Assembly: GCF_003350925.1 (NCBI RefSeq) | Contig: NZ_KZ857176.1 | Span: forward strand, 393,202 to 457,201 | Source of the DNA: Dyella tabacisoli | GTDB taxonomy: Bacteria > Pseudomonadota > Gammaproteobacteria > Xanthomonadales > Rhodanobacteraceae | Direction of reading: 5' to 3' | Length of the DNA stretch: 64,000 nucleotides | Part shown: one piece after another, positions 34,106 through 43,525 of the stretch | Numbering within the stretch: position 1 is the stretch's first letter | Layout: each line of letters opens with the position of its first letter | Notes under the pieces: model-generated | The model's database searches: none | The model's input: only the letters and a program-made list of their open reading frames with translations | What the model was told of the DNA's origin: nothing | Made by a program: the position numbers and the translations under genes

Positions 34106-34755
34106 GCCTGCGGCGGTTTTCGAACCCCTGCCGGGGTCCGAGTCACTTTCTCTTGAATGGCCAAGAGAAAGTAACCAAAGAGAAGGCCACCCCCATGCAG
34201 CGCTCTGCGGGCATCCTGCCCTGCGAGTGCGTGAGGCTTGGCCGGGCTTTTCGACAGGGCTTCCTGCCCTGGCGAAAAGGCATCGACATCCATGTCGATG
34301 CCCCTACGGGCCTTGTCGTCCAAGCCTCACCGCTGCAAAGGGGCCCCGAAGAGCAGCGCGCGTCCTGCGCGCACTCTTGAGCGACTGCAGGCAGTCGCCG
34401 AATAATGAGATGGTGAGGCGGCGTGGCTCTCTCTCCCCTGCTAGCAGGGGAGGGGCAAGAGCAACGCTCGCAGCTTTTGACGTTGCACTTGATCTTGGCC
34501 TTTGACCTCGGAGCCCCTGTGCGTCGGTGAGGGTCGGACGATCAGGCCCGCAGGGGACTCGGCAAGGATGCCGAGTCCTTTTCGCCAGTGCACGGATGCA
34601 CTGTCGAAAAGCCCGGCCGACCCTCACGTACCCGAAGGGCGGCGCGCGGGGTGGCCTTCTCTTTGGTTACTTTCTCTTGGCCACTCAAGAGAAAGTGACT
34701 CGGACCCCGGCAGGGGTTCGAAAGCCCGCCGCAGGCGATCCAGGTCGCGACAACC
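34106..34755. repeat. Composite tail-to-tail structured repeat, copy E (inside metNIQ)
   Basis: The same two-arm element as copy B, in reverse orientation, including the shared linker (~34341-34431; CGACTGC/GCAGTCG hairpin and GTGCGCGCAGGACGCGCGC block in reverse). Left arm (plus): helix GTGAGGCTTGG (34231-34241)/CCAAGCCTCAC (34320-34330), hairpin III GGCATCGACAT/ATGTCGATGCC (34279-34302), CCCCT (34301-34305)/AGGGG (34339-34343). Right arm (minus): GTGAGGGTCGG/CCGACCCTCAC and GGACTCGGCAT with an ATGCCGAGTCC-like partner. It lies between metI and metQ. Confidence 0.87.
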
Positions 34756-34792
34756 CCAACCCATCACCAACAAGCGAAAAGCGAAAAGCGAA

Positions 34793-35503
34793 TCAGCGCC
34801 TCCCGTAATACCCCACAATCCGATCGCCAATCACCTGCAGAATCTGCACCAACACAATCAGCAGCAACACCGTAACAATCATGTAGTCAGGCTTATTGCT
34901 GAGATAACCATAACGATAGGCAAGATCACCCAAGCCACCCGCACCGATCGCACCGCCCATGGCGGTATAACCGACTAAGGCAATGGCGGTGACGGTGACG
35001 CTGGCCCATATGCCGACACGCGCCTCAGGCAGCAGCACATGGCGCACGATTTGCCATGTAGTGGCACCCATCGCCTGGCTTGCCTCAATGACACCGTGCT
35101 CAACTTCGCGAAAAGCGGTTTCTACCAGGCGTGCGAAGAACGGCACGGCGCCGATCACCAGCGGCGGGATCGCGCCGCGAATGCCGAGTTTGGTGCCGAC
35201 GAGCAGTGAGGTCAGTGGCAGCAATACGATCATCAAGATGATGAAAGGCGGCGAGCGCAGGATATTCACTGTGAGCGAGAGTGCGCCGTAGAGTTTGGGC
35301 ATGGCGCGCAGTTGGCCCTTGCCAGTGAGATAGAGCAGCACACCCAGCGGCAAGCCGAAAAGCACGGTGAGCGTCAGCGAGCCACCAAGCATCAGCAAGG
35401 TATCGAGGCAGGCCTGGGCAAGCTCGCTCCAGTCTTCGATGTCTGGAAACAAGTGTTGCAGCACGGGTGCTGTTGCACTGAAGGTCGACATCATCATGCT
35501 CAT
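34793..35503 (-). CDS. metI: Methionine ABC transporter permease MetI
   Basis: 236 residues, five to six membrane helices. Signatures: [39 protein letters not shown], the EAA loop [28 protein letters not shown] (coupling to MetN), and [21 protein letters not shown]. Forms the membrane channel of the methionine importer. Its start overlaps the metN stop by 4 bp, so the two are coupled. Confidence 0.94.
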   Translation of the reverse strand: MSMMMSTFSATAPVLQHLFPDIEDWSELAQACLDTLLMLGGSLTLTVLFGLPLGVLLYLTGKGQLRAMPKLYGALSLTVNILRSPPFIILMIVLLPLTSLLVGTKLGIRGAIPPLVIGAVPFFARLVETAFREVEHGVIEASQAMGATTWQIVRHVLLPEARVGIWASVTVTAIALVGYTAMGGAIGAGGLGDLAYRYGYLSNKPDYMIVTVLLLIVLVQILQVIGDRIVGYYGRR

Positions 35504-36510
35504 CGGGCCAACTCCTCTACTTCGATACCCGCTTGACGCAAGGCCTGCAGCGCAGCATCCACACCGCTGCCGTGCATCGCCAAAGTGAGCTGGCCGTAGG
35601 GCAGGTCTTTAATACGATCGACACGACCGGCCAGAATATTGAAATCCACGCCGGTTTCGCGGGTTACCCGGCCCAAGGTCGGCGACCACGTAGCTTCGCC
35701 TCGGAACGAGAGACGCAGAATTCGCCCAGGAACGTGCTGATACAAGGACTGCTCGCCAGCGACCTCTTCGGGCAGGGCCTCATTGACGAAGCGCCGGGTG
35801 GTCGCGTGTTGCGGGTGCAGGAATACATCGGCCACCGCACCGTGTTCCACAATGCGGCCGGCATCGAGTACTGCGACGCGGTCGCAAACCCGGCGCACCA
35901 CGTCCATCTCGTGAGTAATCAGCACGATGGTCAGTTTCAGTTCGCGGTTGATCTCGGCCAGCAACTCCAATACCGACGCTGTCGTTTGCGGATCGAGTGC
36001 GCTGGTCGCCTCGTCGCAAAGCAGGATCGAGGGCCGGTTGGCCAGGGCGCGGGCGATGCCTACGCGTTGCTTCTGGCCGCCGGACAGTTGGGAGGGGTAT
36101 TTGTCGGCATGCTCGGTCAGACCGACCCGTGCCAACAGCTCGTCGACGCGGGCGCGGATGGTCGCCGGCTCGCGTGCCCCGGCCAGGCGCAGCGGAAACG
36201 CGACATTGTCCGCCACGGTTTGTGAGGCGAGCAGGTTGAAATGCTGAAAAATCATGCCGATGTGGCGGCGTTGTTCGCGCAAGCTGGCTTCCGACAGCGC
36301 GGTCAGCTCGGTGTCGCCGAGCAGGATGCGGCCGCCGCTGGGCCGTTCGAGCAGGTTGATAAGCCGTATAAGCGTCGATTTACCGGCGCCGGAGTGACCA
36401 ATAATGCCGAAAACCTCGCCATCGCTGATGTCGAGGCTAAAGGGGTGCAGCGCGGGAATATCCTTACCGTCGACGCGGTAGGACTTGTGGACATCGACGA
36501 AACGGATCAC
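35500..36510 (-). CDS. metN: Methionine ABC transporter ATP-binding protein MetN
   Basis: 336 residues if started at GTG 36510, which aligns with other MetN N-termini ([14 protein letters not shown]) and has AAGGTCC just upstream; an ATG at 36543 would add 11 residues and has no ribosome site. Walker [10 protein letters not shown] (~38-46), Q-loop FQHFNLL, signature LSGGQKQR, Walker [14 protein letters not shown]-loop ITHEMD. The last ~90 residues are the NIL/C2 domain ([31 protein letters not shown]), which in E. coli binds methionine and inhibits transport. Confidence 0.95.
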   Translation of the reverse strand: MIRFVDVHKSYRVDGKDIPALHPFSLDISDGEVFGIIGHSGAGKSTLIRLINLLERPSGGRILLGDTELTALSEASLREQRRHIGMIFQHFNLLASQTVADNVAFPLRLAGAREPATIRARVDELLARVGLTEHADKYPSQLSGGQKQRVGIARALANRPSILLCDEATSALDPQTTASVLELLAEINRELKLTIVLITHEMDVVRRVCDRVAVLDAGRIVEHGAVADVFLHPQHATTRRFVNEALPEEVAGEQSLYQHVPGRILRLSFRGEATWSPTLGRVTRETGVDFNILAGRVDRIKDLPYGQLTLAMHGSGVDAALQALRQAGIEVEELAR

Positions 36511-36616
36511 GACGGACCTTGGACTGGTGCTCGGAACGCCCATTCTATGTCAGATGCGGTCCATGCCAGTACGGGGCTAAACTGCGGCGATCCCATAAGC
36601 AGTGGAGCTTCGAGTC

Positions 36617-37099
36617 ATGACCACGGTCTACGATTTCAGCGTGCGCGACATCGATGGCAACGAACGTTCCCTCCGTGAATGGCAGGGCAAGACCTTGTTG
36701 ATCGTCAATGTAGCGTCCAAGTGCGGGTTCACGCCGCAATACACCGGATTAGAGGCGTTGTGGCGCGAGCATGGTGGGCAGGGCCTGGCGGTCTTGGGTT
36801 TCCCTTGCGACCAGTTCGGCCATCAAGAGCCGGGTGACGAAGCCGAAATCAAGAATTTTTGCTCGACCAGCTATGACGTGAGCTTTCCGCTATTTGGCAA
36901 AGTCGAGGTCAACGGCGAGCATGCTCATCCGCTGTACCAGTGGCTGAAAAAACAGGGCAAGGGCATTCTGGGTAGCGAGTCGATCAAATGGAACTTCACC
37001 AAGTTTCTGGTCGATCGCGACGGCCAGGTCGTGAAGCGCTATGCACCCACCGATACCCCCGAGAAAATCAACAAGGACCTCGCCGGTAGGTTGGGCTGA
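36617..37099 (+). CDS. Glutathione peroxidase family protein
   Basis: 160 residues from the ATG at 36617. Thiol peroxidase of the GPx fold: VNVASKCGFTPQY with the peroxidatic cysteine C36, LGFPCDQFGHQEPG (Gln of the catalytic tetrad and a possible resolving Cys) and KWNFTKFLVDRDG (Trp/Asn). Cys replaces the Sec of animal enzymes. Bacterial members often use thioredoxin rather than glutathione. Divergent from metN with a ~100-bp gap. Confidence 0.93.
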   Translation: MTTVYDFSVRDIDGNERSLREWQGKTLLIVNVASKCGFTPQYTGLEALWREHGGQGLAVLGFPCDQFGHQEPGDEAEIKNFCSTSYDVSFPLFGKVEVNGEHAHPLYQWLKKQGKGILGSESIKWNFTKFLVDRDGQVVKRYAPTDTPEKINKDLAGRLG

Positions 37100-37144
37100 G
37101 CAAAGCGATGCCCAACATCGGGCATCGCCTGAGTCCGGCTCTTA

Positions 37145-38479
37145 TCAAAGCTCAATCGATTTTTCGCCCAGGGTCTTGCCATTCGCCCCCCAGGCGCGTA
37201 GCCGGTAGTGCCCTGGGAAAAGGTAAAGCGTGTTTGCGGTGTTGGCCTCGATGAACATGTAGCGATCGGCTGCCGTTGCAGTATCAGGTTCTGCCGCGTA
37301 GTGAGCTTCAATGACGCAGGGTATGTTCTTGGCGCAAAGCGCTGTATCGATCGGTAGCGGGTGGCGTTGCCCGTTGAGACTGAGCCACTTGGGGCGCGGC
37401 TCGGCGTGCGGCACTTGTTTCACGGCGATACCTTCCATGCCGAAGGTGGCCCACGCGGCCTTATAGGTGTCGGTGTTGGCGGAGCGGTCGACTTCCAGTG
37501 GCAGCATGACGCTGACATCGAATTTCTTCGGGTCGATACTCCATGCGTGACCATCGGCGTTGTTGAGCAGCACCGTTGGGTGTTGCGGGTGGAAGGCCGC
37601 GATCATTTGATGGTAGGGATCGATCTCATTACCCGAGTCCACATCGCGAAAATCGGTTTGGTCGATGGAAAACGGCTCGATGCCGGTCGCTTCTTGCAAG
37701 TGCATCGCCATCGGTACGGTATGGTCCAAACGCCCCTTTGCCTTGTCGATATGCGCATAGCCGGCGTGGACGAATACCCGTGCGTTGGAATCTTTGGCGA
37801 AGATTTTTTGATACAGATGATCGGCTTGACCGGCCTCCCGCTCCGTTACTGTGGTGGCGGTGGAATCGTAAGGCACGATGACAAAGCCAAGCCGGATCGC
37901 CGTGCGGATAATTTCGCCATATAGCGGTTCGTGCAGATACTCTGTGCCGCTTGTCGCAATAGGGTAGCCGCGTTGCATCAGCGCGGCGTCTTCTTCGCTG
38001 AGTGCCTCAGCCGCGAAATGAGTGAAGCCCAGGGTACGCAGCCGTGGCAGCAGGGCGAGTGTGAGCTGCCGGGTGTGTGCATCGTGATGGGCTTCGTTTA
38101 TCAGCACGATGCGACGTTTGGCGACCAGGTTCGCGATCGTATCGACCGCATCGGTAACGTGCCATTCGGCAGCTATTGGAAGCTTGGGGTTGTCCGGCAA
38201 GTGGGGGGCCAGCGGAAAATCCCGAATGGCTTCGTTGTACAGACCAAGCTCGCTTTCGGCGCCGGCGAGCAACTGCATGGCGATGGATCGATCCGCCGGC
38301 GAGAGCTGTGCCGCTTGATCGGTCAGGTAGGCGGCGCGAGCCAGCTCATTCGGCTGGGCATTGAGTTGGCGGAAAAAAGCGAGGGTGGAGTCGGCGGGCT
38401 TGGGGCCGTCTGTCGCGGATGCGATGACGGGCACGATGGTTAGCAACAAGGCCATGCATAAGCTGCTGCGTATCGACAT
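37145..38479 (-). CDS. Secreted protein with EreA/ChaN-like fold (putative)
   Basis: 444 residues. Signal peptide ~1-22 (cut near ASA). The core RIVLINEAHHDAHTRQLTLALLPRLRTLGFTHFAAEAL, GFVIVPYDSTATTVTEREAGQADHLYQKI and ARVFVHAGYAHIDKAKG resembles the EreA/ChaN/Tiki superfamily, with the histidine pair in NEAHH as the probable functional site. Superfamily members include heme-binding lipoproteins, erythromycin esterases and proteases. The C-terminal ~130 residues look like a separate beta-rich domain. Function not predicted. Confidence 0.6.
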   Translation of the reverse strand: MSIRSSLCMALLLTIVPVIASATDGPKPADSTLAFFRQLNAQPNELARAAYLTDQAAQLSPADRSIAMQLLAGAESELGLYNEAIRDFPLAPHLPDNPKLPIAAEWHVTDAVDTIANLVAKRRIVLINEAHHDAHTRQLTLALLPRLRTLGFTHFAAEALSEEDAALMQRGYPIATSGTEYLHEPLYGEIIRTAIRLGFVIVPYDSTATTVTEREAGQADHLYQKIFAKDSNARVFVHAGYAHIDKAKGRLDHTVPMAMHLQEATGIEPFSIDQTDFRDVDSGNEIDPYHQMIAAFHPQHPTVLLNNADGHAWSIDPKKFDVSVMLPLEVDRSANTDTYKAAWATFGMEGIAVKQVPHAEPRPKWLSLNGQRHPLPIDTALCAKNIPCVIEAHYAAEPDTATAADRYMFIEANTANTLYLFPGHYRLRAWGANGKTLGEKSIEL

Positions 38480-38583
38480 ATTGGGTTGACGATGGGGGCT
38501 GTCGCCGGTACGTGAACACTATCTTAAGCGGCGGTTTGTAGCATGACGCAATGCAAACAGCAGGGACGCCGTTTGACGTCCCT

Positions 38584-40140
38584 TCAATCGCGGCCGTGCC
38601 TGCTCGCCAGCAGTATCGCGATGGCATCCAGATCGCGGCTTGCGCTGGGTGCGCCGCTAGGCGGTTCGTAGTTATTGAGCATGATGGCGAACGCGAGGTG
38701 TTCTCCCTCCGCGGTAGTGACATAGCCGGCCAGGCCGTTGACCTGGCTCATGCTGCCGGTTTTGGCATGCACGTTGTTGCTTGCCGGCGTATTGCGCATG
38801 CGCCATTGCAAGGTGCCATCCACCCCGGCGATTGGCAGCATGTCGCGCAATGCGGCGGCATAAGGCTGGGTGGCGAGAAATCCGAGCAGGCGAGCCATCG
38901 CGCTCGGTGTAGCCAGGTTGCGCCGCGACAGGCCGGTACCCTCTTCGATCAGGCTGGCCGAAGCCGGAATACCGATGCGGTCGAGTAACTGTCGCATGGC
39001 ACGAATACCCCAGGTCTCGGTGCTGACAAAGCCGCTTGGCGGCGTCGGGTCTTGCATCGCATCGGCCTGTGCTTTGGCTCCGGCGAGCAGCAGCAGGTTC
39101 TGCATGTAGAGGTTTTGCGAGCGCTTCAGGCCGTGCTCAAGAATTTGTCCCAGCGGTGGAGACAGCACTTCGGCAAGGGTGGTCATGCCCTCACGCAAGT
39201 GCGCACTGCTTTGCGGCCAATGCAAGGTTTGCAGCTTGCCGTCCACGCGAATGCCGTGACGTGTCAGTGCCTGCAGCAATTGCGTGCCGGCGAGCAGGGC
39301 GGGGTCGGGTACGGCGAGCTTGTAGTTTTGTGCTGGCGCCCGCGCGGCGATGTTGCCGAAGGCATGTAGTGTGTCGCCACCGGGCGCGCGATAGAGGTTG
39401 ATGTCGTTGCGGCTGCGTGGTGCGCTGGTTACCAGTCCATTGATGACCGCGGGTATCGCCATCGGTGGATCGAACGCCAGGGTCGCGGATGCTCCTTCAG
39501 CGTGTCCGGGGCTTACCGTGATCTCGACTTGATTGTCCTGCACGCTCAGTGCGGAGGCAGGCACCGCAAACCAGCTTTGCAAGTCGATCGCCTCCCAGCC
39601 CGAACCCATCGGCGGGCTGGCGAAATAGCTGTCGTCGGCGATCAGGTCGCCATGGACCAGGCGCACGCCACGGTCGGCCAACTGCATCGCCAGTTGATCC
39701 GCCCAATGCAGGGTCGAGGCGTCCGCTCCAAGTGTGGGGTCGCCCATGCCATACAGAATCAGTGGACCGTCGAGCTGTCCATGATGCAAGCCATCGCCGG
39801 CCAGCAGGCGGGTGGGGATGCGGTTATCTGCGCCTAGCTCACTCAAGGTCAGTGCGGCAGTGAACAGCTTTGCGGTTGAGGCCAACTGGAATAGCTGATC
39901 CGCTTGATGGGCGTAAAGTGTGCGGCCACTATCGAGCGAGATCACTACGATGCCCCAATTGGCCGCGGCGAAGCGCGGCTGACTGATGTGTTCGTCGATC
40001 TGTGCAGCCAGCGACAGGGTGGGGCTGATTTTGTCCGCGGCGATTTTTGACGCGCTGTGCACCGGCAGTGCGAGCACTGCGGCAAGCAGCAAGCTTAGGC
40101 GAGTCAATGACCGTAGCCGGCCCAGCGAAAAGTGTTTCAT
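38584..40140 (-). CDS. dacB: D-alanyl-D-alanine carboxypeptidase/endopeptidase (PBP4, peptidase S13)
   Basis: 518 residues from the ATG at 40140; signal peptide ~11-30. Penicillin-binding motifs are all visible: SxxK in LASTAKLFTAAL (S88, K91), SxN in KRSQNLYMQN, and KTG in NVHAKTGSM. The large insert between the first two motifs is typical of class C low-molecular-weight PBPs. It trims peptidoglycan cross-links in the periplasm. The MATE pump gene ends 76 bp upstream on the same strand. Confidence 0.92.
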   Translation of the reverse strand: MKHFSLGRLRSLTRLSLLLAAVLALPVHSASKIAADKISPTLSLAAQIDEHISQPRFAAANWGIVVISLDSGRTLYAHQADQLFQLASTAKLFTAALTLSELGADNRIPTRLLAGDGLHHGQLDGPLILYGMGDPTLGADASTLHWADQLAMQLADRGVRLVHGDLIADDSYFASPPMGSGWEAIDLQSWFAVPASALSVQDNQVEITVSPGHAEGASATLAFDPPMAIPAVINGLVTSAPRSRNDINLYRAPGGDTLHAFGNIAARAPAQNYKLAVPDPALLAGTQLLQALTRHGIRVDGKLQTLHWPQSSAHLREGMTTLAEVLSPPLGQILEHGLKRSQNLYMQNLLLLAGAKAQADAMQDPTPPSGFVSTETWGIRAMRQLLDRIGIPASASLIEEGTGLSRRNLATPSAMARLLGFLATQPYAAALRDMLPIAGVDGTLQWRMRNTPASNNVHAKTGSMSQVNGLAGYVTTAEGEHLAFAIMLNNYEPPSGAPSASRDLDAIAILLASRHGRD

Positions 40141-40215
40141 GGGCCAAGTATTGCCCAGGATCAGGCTCAATGGATCAGGCCCGCAGATCAGGCCCAGCAG
40201 ATCATGCCTAGTCGA

Positions 40216-41553
40216 TCAGGCCATCCATGCCCTACGCTGCTGGATACGCCAGCCCATGAAGGCCAGGCTCAGGGCGCGCATCGCCATGAAGGCAAGAAAG
40301 GCCAGCCACAGGCCATGATTGCCCCAACTGCGACCCAGCCACGCTAGCAGCAGAAACAACAGCACGGATACCAACATGCTGTCGCGCATTTCGCGAGCCC
40401 TGGTAGCACCGATGAACAAGCCGTCGAGCAAATAGCTCCATACCCCGATGATCGGCAATGCGGCCAGCCATGGCAGGCAGCGATACGCCGCTGCGCGTAC
40501 CTCGGGCAGATTGGTTTGCAGATCGATAAACAGGCGGCCGCCGAGCGCAAACAGCAACGCATAGCCAAGGCTGCCCAGGAATGACCAGCCGCCGGCGACG
40601 ACCAAGGCCCGGCGCATGGCGTCGCGGTCGCGCGCTCCGATGGCATGGCCGCATAGCGCTTCCACCGCATTAGCCAGTCCATCGAGGCCAAACGCGGTCA
40701 GCATCAGGCCATTCAATAGCAAGGCATTGGCCGCGACGGTGGTATCGCCTAGCCTGGCGCCCAGTAGCGAGATACTGAAAAACACCCCTTCAAGCACGAT
40801 GGTGCGCAGGAAAATATCGCGGTTGACCATTAGCAGCGGGCTCCAATGCGTCAGGCCGCGCATGGCTGGCCAGTCGATTCGCCCGGTGAGGCCTCGCACG
40901 GCGTGACGCGCACGCCATAGGCCATAGATCGCGCCACACCATTCGCCGCTGACCGACGCCAGTGCGATGCCTTGTACGCCCCAGCCGAAGCCCAGCACAA
41001 ACAACAAGTTCAGCACGATGTTCACCAGATTGGTGACCAGCAGCAGGGCTAGTGTCGTGCGCGCCCGTTGTGCACCGATAAACCAGCCGGCCAGGGCGTA
41101 ATTGAGTAGTGCCGCCGGCAGGCCAAGCAAGCGTAGATGCAGATAATCCAGGCTACGTGTTTCCAGTGCCGGGCTCGAATGCATCAAGCTCAGCAGCCAA
41201 GGCAGCAGCGGCAGCATGGACAGGCTCGCGACCAACCCCAGCAGCGCCGCCAATAGCAGTGCTTGTGCCTGTACGGTGCGCAATGCCGAGCCATCGCCCG
41301 CACCTGCGGCCTGTGCGGCAAAGCCGGTGGTACCCATGCGCAGAAAACCCAGGCTCCACACCGGCAAGGCATACACCGCACTGCCCACGGCAACAGCGCC
41401 CAGATCCTGAATTTGCGGCAGATGGCCGGCCACCGCGCTATCGACCAGCGCGACCAGCGGCACCGTGAGATTGGACAGGATCATCGGTATGGCCATGGCC
41501 CAGACCCGTTGGTGGGTGGGGCGATGGCGCCAGGAGTCGAGTAGTGAAGGCAT
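40216..41553 (-). CDS. MATE family efflux transporter (DinF-like)
   Basis: 445 residues from the ATG at 41553, with twelve membrane helices. Signatures: WAMAIPMILSNLTVPLVALVDSAVAGHL at the N-terminus, the DLGAVAVGSAVYALPVW loop, NIVLNLLFVLGFGWGVQGIALASV, and in the second half DGLANAVEALCGHAIGARD. The N-terminal aspartate in VDSAVAGH is the usual cation site of DinF-type pumps. Exports cationic compounds with H+ or Na+. No lexA box was searched for. Confidence 0.88.
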   Translation of the reverse strand: MPSLLDSWRHRPTHQRVWAMAIPMILSNLTVPLVALVDSAVAGHLPQIQDLGAVAVGSAVYALPVWSLGFLRMGTTGFAAQAAGAGDGSALRTVQAQALLLAALLGLVASLSMLPLLPWLLSLMHSSPALETRSLDYLHLRLLGLPAALLNYALAGWFIGAQRARTTLALLLVTNLVNIVLNLLFVLGFGWGVQGIALASVSGEWCGAIYGLWRARHAVRGLTGRIDWPAMRGLTHWSPLLMVNRDIFLRTIVLEGVFFSISLLGARLGDTTVAANALLLNGLMLTAFGLDGLANAVEALCGHAIGARDRDAMRRALVVAGGWSFLGSLGYALLFALGGRLFIDLQTNLPEVRAAAYRCLPWLAALPIIGVWSYLLDGLFIGATRAREMRDSMLVSVLLFLLLAWLGRSWGNHGLWLAFLAFMAMRALSLAFMGWRIQQRRAWMA

Positions 41554-41742
41554 GGCGCAAGGTGAGTGGCAGGGCGGCATTATTCTAAGAGCTTGTTCAA
41601 GTCTCCCGGCGGGCTATGGGGAGACTTGAACAGGCTCTCGCATGCCATCGGGTCGCTTGATTCGGCCTCTGCGGACTTGAATGTTAGACTGCGCCGCTTC
41701 TACCGGTCGACGCCGGCCCATTTATCTTGCTGTGAGCACGTT

Positions 41743-42225
41743 ATGCAGATTGCCCAAAACACCGTCGCCTCTTTCCATTACACGCTGACCGACGATCAAG
41801 GTCAGGTTATCGATAGTTCGGACGGTCGCGAGCCGTTGACCTATCTGCATGGCAGCGGGCAGATCGTGCCGGGCCTGGAAAGCGCGATGGAAGGCCGCAA
41901 GGCCGGTGACCAGTTCAAGGTCGACGTGCCGCCGGCTGAAGGCTATGGCGAACACCAGGCCGAGCTGATGCAGGAAGTGCCGATGGAAGCGTTCCAGGGC
42001 GTGGAAGATATCCAGCCGGGCATGCAGTTTCAGGGCCGTGGCCCACAGGGCGTCATCAACGTTACCGTGACCAAGGTCGAAGACGGCAAGGTCCATATTG
42101 ACGGCAATCATCCGTTGGCCGGCCAGACCTTGCATTTTGCGGTTGAAGTCACCGACGTGCGTGCAGCCAGCGAAGAAGAACTTGAGCATGGTCACGTGCA
42201 CGGCGAAGGCGGCCATCACCACTAA
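41743..42225 (+). CDS. slyD: FKBP-type peptidyl-prolyl isomerase SlyD
   Basis: 160 residues from the ATG at 41743. FKBP domain with the IF insert: VASFHYTLTDDQGQVIDSSDG, YLHGSGQIVPGLESAMEGRKAGD, then the chaperone flap EGYGEHQAELMQEVPMEAF. The C-terminus (ELEHGHVHGEGGHHH) is a short histidine-rich metal tail, as in SlyD proteins that deliver nickel. Acts in cytosolic protein folding. A strong hairpin follows 48 bp after the stop. Confidence 0.93.
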   Translation: MQIAQNTVASFHYTLTDDQGQVIDSSDGREPLTYLHGSGQIVPGLESAMEGRKAGDQFKVDVPPAEGYGEHQAELMQEVPMEAFQGVEDIQPGMQFQGRGPQGVINVTVTKVEDGKVHIDGNHPLAGQTLHFAVEVTDVRAASEEELEHGHVHGEGGHHH

Positions 42226-42272
42226 GAGTGCGCTCAACGTTTCCTTCGGGGAACGGGTACTCGTAGATTAGG

Positions 42273-42300
42273 GAAGGTTGCGGTTGACGCCGCAACCTTC
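42273..42300. terminator. Perfect 11-bp hairpin after slyD
   Basis: GAAGGTTGCGG (42273-42283), loop TTGACG, CCGCAACCTTC (42290-42300). There is no T-run on either side (ATTGAATTG follows), so it is probably a 3'-end stabiliser or weak terminator. It is 30 bp before the next start. Confidence 0.5.
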
Positions 42301-42329
42301 ATTGAATTGAGGTCTTTCAAGGCGCGCCC

Positions 42330-43514
42330 ATGCAAGGAAGCTTGCGCATTGCCATTGTCGGCTACGGTGTCGCCGGTCAGGCGGCGGCCTTGCTCCTGTC
42401 TGCACAGGGTCACCGGCTGAGTGTGTTTGAACAAGCGCCGGTGCCAGGGCCGGTCGGCGCTGGTTTTCTGCTGCAGCCGACTGGCCTGGGTGTGTTGGCC
42501 AGGCTCGGTTTAAGTGAACAGGTGCTGGCGCGCGGTCAGCGTATCGAGCGTTTGTACGGCTGCAACGGCAGCGGCCGTCCGGTAATGGATATGCGTTATG
42601 CCGAGCACGCGCCGGGCTGTTTCGGTCTCGGCCTGACCCGCGGCAGCCTGTTTACCGTATTGCGCGATGCCTATGCCGACGTGTCGCGGATCCATACCGG
42701 GGTTTGCATCGAGGCGCTTGCCGATGGTGGCGATGTGCTGCGCGATAGCGCCGGTAACGTGCATGGCCCGTTCGATCTGATTGTCGCTGCCGACGGTGCG
42801 CATTCGCGTCTGCGTCAGAGTATGCCGGCACTGACGAAGCGCCAGTCGATCTACCCATGGGGTGCCGTGTGGTGCTTATTGCCGGCTGAAGCCTGGCCGC
42901 ACAGCACGCAACTGCAGCAACGCTATGCCGGTACCCGCGAGATGATCGGTCTATTGCCGGTAGGGCGGCGCGCAGACTGCGATGGCCGTTGGCTGACTTT
43001 CTTCTTTAGCCTGCCAGGCGATCAAGTCGATGCATTCGACCAGGCCGCGCTAGAACGCATGCATGAGCGTGTTGCTGCGGTGTGGCCTGAGGCGCTGCCA
43101 CTGCTGGCTGGGATTCAATCGCCGGAGCAATTGCATCGTGCGCGCTATCGCGATGTTGTGCTGCGCGCACCGGCACAGGGGCGGGTGGTGTTTATCGGTG
43201 ACGCGGCGCATGCGATGAGCCCGCAATTAGGGCAGGGCGTAAATATGGCGCTGCTCGATGCCGAAGCCTTGGCCGAAGCCCTGTCCGCCCATCAAGGCAT
43301 CGAAGCGGCCCTGCATGCTTACCGCCGTCGACGCCGCCATCATTTAGCCGTCTATCAGGGGTTGAGCCGCTGGTTGACGCCGTTGTTCCAATCCCGGCGC
43401 GATAGTTTGGCGGGGTTGCGCGATCTCGGCTTTGGTCCGCTGGCGAGGTTGCCCCTGGCCCGCGGACAAATGCTGAAGATTCTCACCGGTACGAAAAAAG
43501 CCTGGTGGCGCTGA
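42330..43514 (+). CDS. FAD-dependent aromatic-ring monooxygenase-like protein
   Basis: 394 residues. Class A flavoprotein monooxygenase: FAD motif IAIVGYGVAGQAAALLLSAQG (~7-27), the DG motif DLIVAADGAHSRLRQ (~148-162) and the GD motif VVFIGDAAHAMSPQLGQGVNMALLDAEAL. Related to UbiH/salicylate-hydroxylase types, which hydroxylate aromatic or quinone substrates with NAD(P)H and O2. No ubiquinone or catabolic partner gene is adjacent, so the substrate stays open. Confidence 0.86.
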   Translation: MQGSLRIAIVGYGVAGQAAALLLSAQGHRLSVFEQAPVPGPVGAGFLLQPTGLGVLARLGLSEQVLARGQRIERLYGCNGSGRPVMDMRYAEHAPGCFGLGLTRGSLFTVLRDAYADVSRIHTGVCIEALADGGDVLRDSAGNVHGPFDLIVAADGAHSRLRQSMPALTKRQSIYPWGAVWCLLPAEAWPHSTQLQQRYAGTREMIGLLPVGRRADCDGRWLTFFFSLPGDQVDAFDQAALERMHERVAAVWPEALPLLAGIQSPEQLHRARYRDVVLRAPAQGRVVFIGDAAHAMSPQLGQGVNMALLDAEALAEALSAHQGIEAALHAYRRRRRHHLAVYQGLSRWLTPLFQSRRDSLAGLRDLGFGPLARLPLARGQMLKILTGTKKAWWR

Positions 43515-43525
43515 GCCGCGCTGCC

